A stretch of DNA of 64,000 nt from Vagococcus carniphilus (GTDB lineage: Bacteria; Bacillota; Bacilli; Lactobacillales; Vagococcaceae). The first letter of the stretch is position 1, and each line of letters starts with the position of its first letter. Location: NCBI RefSeq assembly GCF_014397115.1, contig NZ_CP060720.1, positions 2,558,001-2,622,000 on the forward strand, in the 5' to 3' direction. Made by a program: the position numbers and the translations under genes. Of this stretch, positions 60,677 through 64,000 are shown in pieces. Below the pieces are notes generated by a model. The model was not told the DNA's origin. It ran no database searches and saw only the letters and a list, made by a program, of their open reading frames with translations.

Positions 60677-61478
60677 ATATCGCAAATAATGAGCAAGCTT
60701 TTTCTGGATCTGTATCCATTACTTTTATTTGGTTAATCGCATCATAGTCATGTTTCATTAATGTATCTGTCATGGTCATATGTGCTATTTCTTTTAAGTT
60801 ATTTTCTTTACTTAAATGTCCTAAATAAATGCGTTTTGTCTTATCACCAATAACATCAGTTGCTACAAGAGCCCCATCTTCATTGGATAAATGACCTTTA
60901 TCGCTCAAAATACGTTGCTTTGTGCTCCAAGGATATTTCCCCATTCGCAACATGCCTAAATCATGATTACTTTCCATTAAGTAACCATCAGCATTTTTAA
61001 TAATGCCACGCACTCGGTCACTACAATAGCCTGTATCTGTTAGAACAACAAATGATTTATTATCTTTATGGAATTGATAAAATTGAGGATCTGCTGCGTC
61101 ATGAGACACACCAAAACTTTCAATATCTAAATCCCCTAATGTCATAACTTCGCCCATATTGAAAATATTTTTCTGTTCAAAACTAACATCTCCAATTAAA
61201 GGATCCATTGCTTGCCAGGTTTTTTCATTGGCATAAACATCTAATTTATATTTTCTTGCTAACACCCCAACCCCGTGAATATGATCTCGGTGTTCATGGG
61301 TCACTAAAATTGCATCTAAATCTTCTGGTTTGCGGTCAATCTGTGCGAGTAGTCCCGTAATTTTTTTTCCACTTAATCCAGCATCTACTAATAATCGTTT
61401 TTGACCAGATTCAATATAAAGTGAATTTCCAGAGCTACCGCTGGCAAGAACGCTTATCTTAAATCCATTATTTCCCAC
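60675..61478 (-). CDS. walJ: WalJ (YycJ) metallo-beta-lactamase-fold hydrolase
   Basis: The 267-residue protein begins with VLASGSSGNSLYIESGQKRLL and has the metallo-beta-lactamase motif VTHEHRDHIHGVG, then LTDTGYCSDRV and ESNHDLGML. WalJ links cell-wall regulation with DNA replication or repair in related bacteria; nuclease activity has been reported for homologues. It is the last gene of the wal cluster, 56 bases after walI. Confidence 0.92.
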   Translation of the reverse strand: MGNNGFKISVLASGSSGNSLYIESGQKRLLVDAGLSGKKITGLLAQIDRKPEDLDAILVTHEHRDHIHGVGVLARKYKLDVYANEKTWQAMDPLIGDVSFEQKNIFNMGEVMTLGDLDIESFGVSHDAADPQFYQFHKDNKSFVVLTDTGYCSDRVRGIIKNADGYLMESNHDLGMLRMGKYPWSTKQRILSDKGHLSNEDGALVATDVIGDKTKRIYLGHLSKENNLKEIAHMTMTDTLMKHDYDAINQIKVMDTDPEKACSLFAI

Positions 61479-61534
61479 AAAAACTCTTCCTTCCTAATAA
61501 CCCATATACTGACAAACAGTATATCTCAAATCCT

Positions 61535-62365
61535 TTAATTTTTCACCTCAGACACGTTCGAAGAGATAACAGCACTTGAGAAGGCATTAACTCGTTCCAC
61601 TTGTGCTGTATTCTTTCCTGACTCAACGTTAACAAACCAAGCTGGAATATACACATTTTTTCCTCTAACCGTAAAAATACGCGTATAGCCAAGACTAATT
61701 GATTTTACTTTATTTCCTGGTTGCAACCTGTTATTAGTATATAAACTGATGATTGCTTCTCTTTCTGAAATTAACGGTTGTTGTTCCCTTAAAGCTTCAA
61801 TATTATTCAAATAAGTTTGCTCATAGCTTTCAATGATTGGCCTGTTAAGCTCATTTTTTGAAACACTTACAGCAAGTCTAGATGTCTCATCATAAAAAGG
61901 AATCCCTTCCCATTTTTGAGAATAAATATATTGTTTACCAGGTTTACTTTCGTATGAATTAAGAACATAATCTTTTCCCTTAATAACATTTTCTTTTTGT
62001 GACACGAAATTATCGATTTTCTTAGCTTCATCTGAATCAGATATTTCCATATCGTTTTTTCGAATCAAACGAGCTGTTAATTGATTATCGTTAATTTGCC
62101 ATTCAATGTTTCTTAAATCTTCTTTAGCTTCAACAACTAGTTCACTTTCTTCAGCAGATAAATAGTACCCTTGTTTGTGTTTTTGAGATAAATCATGAGG
62201 GATTTTAATTTCATCAGCTGATAATCGACTTTCAATATTATCTGAAATCGTTCCTGTTGATACTGTATCTTGAGCTGATTTTCCTTCTTGATACACATAA
62301 AATAAAAACATATTTAAGAATAAGAAGACTACTAGAAAAATACCTTCGACTCGTTTAAAATCCAT
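61535..62365 (-). CDS. walI: WalI (YycI) regulator of WalK
   Basis: The 276-residue protein has one N-terminal membrane helix (VEGIFLVVFLFLNMFLFYVYQ) and an extracytoplasmic domain of the YycI family (YIYSQKWEGIPFYDETSRLAVSV; VYIPAWFVNVESG). With WalH it adjusts WalK activity in the membrane. It follows walH after 3 bases. Confidence 0.9.
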   Translation of the reverse strand: MDFKRVEGIFLVVFLFLNMFLFYVYQEGKSAQDTVSTGTISDNIESRLSADEIKIPHDLSQKHKQGYYLSAEESELVVEAKEDLRNIEWQINDNQLTARLIRKNDMEISDSDEAKKIDNFVSQKENVIKGKDYVLNSYESKPGKQYIYSQKWEGIPFYDETSRLAVSVSKNELNRPIIESYEQTYLNNIEALREQQPLISEREAIISLYTNNRLQPGNKVKSISLGYTRIFTVRGKNVYIPAWFVNVESGKNTAQVERVNAFSSAVISSNVSEVKN

Positions 62366-62368
62366 CTC

Positions 62369-63664
62369 CTAGAGGCCTCCTTTTTCCAATTTACTGACTA
62401 AATCTGCATGAGAAAACCAAATACCATCATATTTAATGTACCATGTTGGGACTAAGTCAACAGCTTGCTTAGTTTCTGAGTTTGTTTGCCATTCATAACC
62501 TATTTGGACATCTTCCACATGGCTTAATTCAACACCAATATTTACAAGTTCACTCATTAATTTCTCTGTTGAAACAAGGGTTATCGTTTCATCTGATGGG
62601 ATGGGCATTTGAATCATCTCTTGATTCGTTCTAACAAAGACATTTTTATTTTGAACAACAACTTCCAAACGTCCCTTCATATTCTTCCCAAAAACAGGAA
62701 ATCCTTCAATATAATTACGATAAGTTACGTCTCCATCTTTTGCGTCAAAGTAACGTAATGTTCCCATAGCATTCCCAATATTTTCAACGTATTGGAATGT
62801 ATCAAAATACAACGCATTTTTTTGTTTTTTTTCAGTTGTTTTTAGTTTACCAAAATAATTAACTTCTCCTGTATCTGATTGGATTGTTAATGATTCTCCT
62901 TCACCATTTGACAAATTAACATTACTACTCTCGTTTGAATACAAATCATTAGATTGATTGAAAAATGCTTTTGAAAAAGTAGTAAAAGATTGAGTGGCTA
63001 CAATGTAACTATATGTTTTTAACTTCACATCATCTTTCATGTAATAAATACCTGAAACATTTTCAGGTTCTAAAGTTACTTCATAATAATTATTTTTTTT
63101 CTCATTAGCAACAAGGTCTTGGATTCTTTTACTATCACCTTTTACTTCAAATGAAATTCCTTTTTTTAAAGAATCATTCGTAAAGGTTACTTTTTCAGTT
63201 TCAAAAGAATAAAGAATTCGGTTGAATTTAAAATCTTCTAAATTACCTGGAAGATTAAGCTTCAAACCATAAATACTAGCATAAACAGAAATCGGAAGTT
63301 CTTTTGGAAAGAATAGATTAAAAGAATTTGTTGTATACATTGCTTCTCTTGTTGCTTTTTCATCCAATTCTTTATTTGATTGAAATTCGAAACTTCTTAA
63401 TTTATCGTGAACGCCTACGATAGTAGTTTCTTTATTTGAGTATAGTAACTCTTCTTTATCTTTATGATAAAAAAGTTTTGTTGGTACATACACATCCGTC
63501 ATCTTTTTTGTTTGTACTAGCTCTGAGGTGTTGTCCTTATCTTTTTCTGCTAATGAACGATTGGCTGGTTTTGTCCAGATTTTCCATGAAAGAAATAAAC
63601 TAAGCAAAATCATGCTGATTAGACTAATTTTAACTATTTTATCGGTTATTTGATTCATTCCCAA
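62369..63664 (-). CDS. walH: WalH (YycH) regulator of WalK
   Basis: The 431-residue protein has one N-terminal helix (IVKISLISMILLSLFLSWKIW) and a large outer domain of the YycH family (GTLRYFDAKDGDVTYRNYIEGFPVFGK; DLVPTWYIKYDGIWF). It acts with WalI on the sensor kinase. It overlaps the end of walK by 10 bases, so translation is coupled. Confidence 0.9.
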   Translation of the reverse strand: MGMNQITDKIVKISLISMILLSLFLSWKIWTKPANRSLAEKDKDNTSELVQTKKMTDVYVPTKLFYHKDKEELLYSNKETTIVGVHDKLRSFEFQSNKELDEKATREAMYTTNSFNLFFPKELPISVYASIYGLKLNLPGNLEDFKFNRILYSFETEKVTFTNDSLKKGISFEVKGDSKRIQDLVANEKKNNYYEVTLEPENVSGIYYMKDDVKLKTYSYIVATQSFTTFSKAFFNQSNDLYSNESSNVNLSNGEGESLTIQSDTGEVNYFGKLKTTEKKQKNALYFDTFQYVENIGNAMGTLRYFDAKDGDVTYRNYIEGFPVFGKNMKGRLEVVVQNKNVFVRTNQEMIQMPIPSDETITLVSTEKLMSELVNIGVELSHVEDVQIGYEWQTNSETKQAVDLVPTWYIKYDGIWFSHADLVSKLEKGGL

Positions 63665-64000
63665 AGATCCTCCTCATAGGGTTCATATGGTAACGAAATA
63701 AAGAATGTTGACCCTCTATTTTCCTCACTCTCAACCCAAATATTACCACCATGAGCTTTGACTGATTCTTTTGAAATAGCTAAACCTAACCCAGAGCCAC
63801 CCATTGCACGTGAGCGGGCTTTATCCACTCGGTAAAAGCGGTCAAATACTTTCCCTAGGTTTTGTTTTGGAATACCCAAACCTTCATCAGAAATGCTAAT
63901 AATGACATTTTTGTGCGTCTCAAGAAGACGACACGTAATGGTTCCTCCTGATGGGGAATATTTCATTGCATTGTTTAAAATATTATCAAACACTTGAATC
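63655..64000 (-). CDS. walK: WalK sensor histidine kinase (3' part only)
   Basis: About 114 C-terminal residues are visible; the gene continues beyond the right edge. They hold the ATPase domain: the N box (VFDNILNNAMKYSP), the G1 box (ISDEGLGIPKQNL), the F box (FDRFYRVDKARSR) and the G2 box (GGSGLGLAISK). WalK with WalR controls peptidoglycan hydrolases and is essential in most low-GC Gram-positive bacteria. The neighbouring walH, walI and walJ fix the identity. Confidence 0.92.
   Translation of the reverse strand, partial: IQVFDNILNNAMKYSPSGGTITCRLLETHKNVIISISDEGLGIPKQNLGKVFDRFYRVDKARSRAMGGSGLGLAISKESVKAHGGNIWVESEENRGSTFFISLPYEPYEEDLWE

Noticed and set aside
1-64000. CRISPR arrays, tRNA or rRNA genes, prophage structural genes
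   Set aside because: I saw no regularly spaced repeats, no tRNA-like cloverleaf ends and no phage structural protein motifs.

Overview
The window comes from a low-GC Gram-positive coccus or rod of the Enterococcaceae type. I infer Vagococcus or a close relative. The basis is the WalK-WalH-WalI-WalJ cluster, an LPXTG surface protein, mannose-type PTS genes with a LevR-like sigma-54 activator, strong AGGAGG ribosome sites and AT-rich coding sequence. I see no rRNA, tRNA or CRISPR array.

Layout. 1-1633: two tandem amidohydrolases. 1799-11144: a nine-gene minus-strand catabolic operon (rpiB-like, transaldolase, PdxA2-like dehydrogenase, four-carbon acid sugar kinase, KdgT-type permease, a GutA-like EIIA, two triosephosphate-isomerase-like genes, transketolase) with a divergent DeoR-type regulator. 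It looks built to turn C4 acids or sugars into DHAP and pentose-phosphate intermediates. 11264-22857: ordinary accessory genes (HrtBA-type ABC transporter, alanine racemase, XRE regulator pair, two GNATs, a VOC protein with WYL regulator, APH-type kinase) interrupted by an IS1182-family element at 18670-20470. 22924-28282: a mannose-family PTS with a clear sigma-54 promoter and its LevR-like activator. 28330-33649: two tandem DUF4767 lipoproteins and an operon of small membrane proteins ending in a condensation-type acyltransferase. 33722-38341: a 1539-residue LPXTG protein with a striking tyrosine heptad ladder. 38701-46020: VOC, WYL regulator, azoreductase-like protein, cold-shock protein, a class A PBP with a PASTA partner, and an AraC regulator.

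The most interesting part is 46100-58459. It is bounded by a perfect 19-bp direct repeat, one copy being the 3' end of rlmH, the site used by staphylococcal SCC elements. Inside lies a candidate RiPP or peptide-pheromone locus: a roughly 22-codon peptide gene with a C-terminal Trp-Trp motif, a hairpin terminator just after it, then a ThiF/E1-like enzyme with a probable peptide-binding N-terminus, a membrane M50 metalloprotease, two ABC transporter pairs, and a convergent LytTR/GHKL two-component system. A CPBP protease and a 30-residue membrane peptide diverge from it. I recognise no described system with exactly this gene set.

58448-64000 is conserved core: rlmH, a dense DnaA-box cluster, htrA, then walJ, walI, walH and the 3' end of walK. 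Two operon members (the second TIM-like protein and the GutA-like EIIA) have lost the residues that define their families' activity, which suggests new roles.
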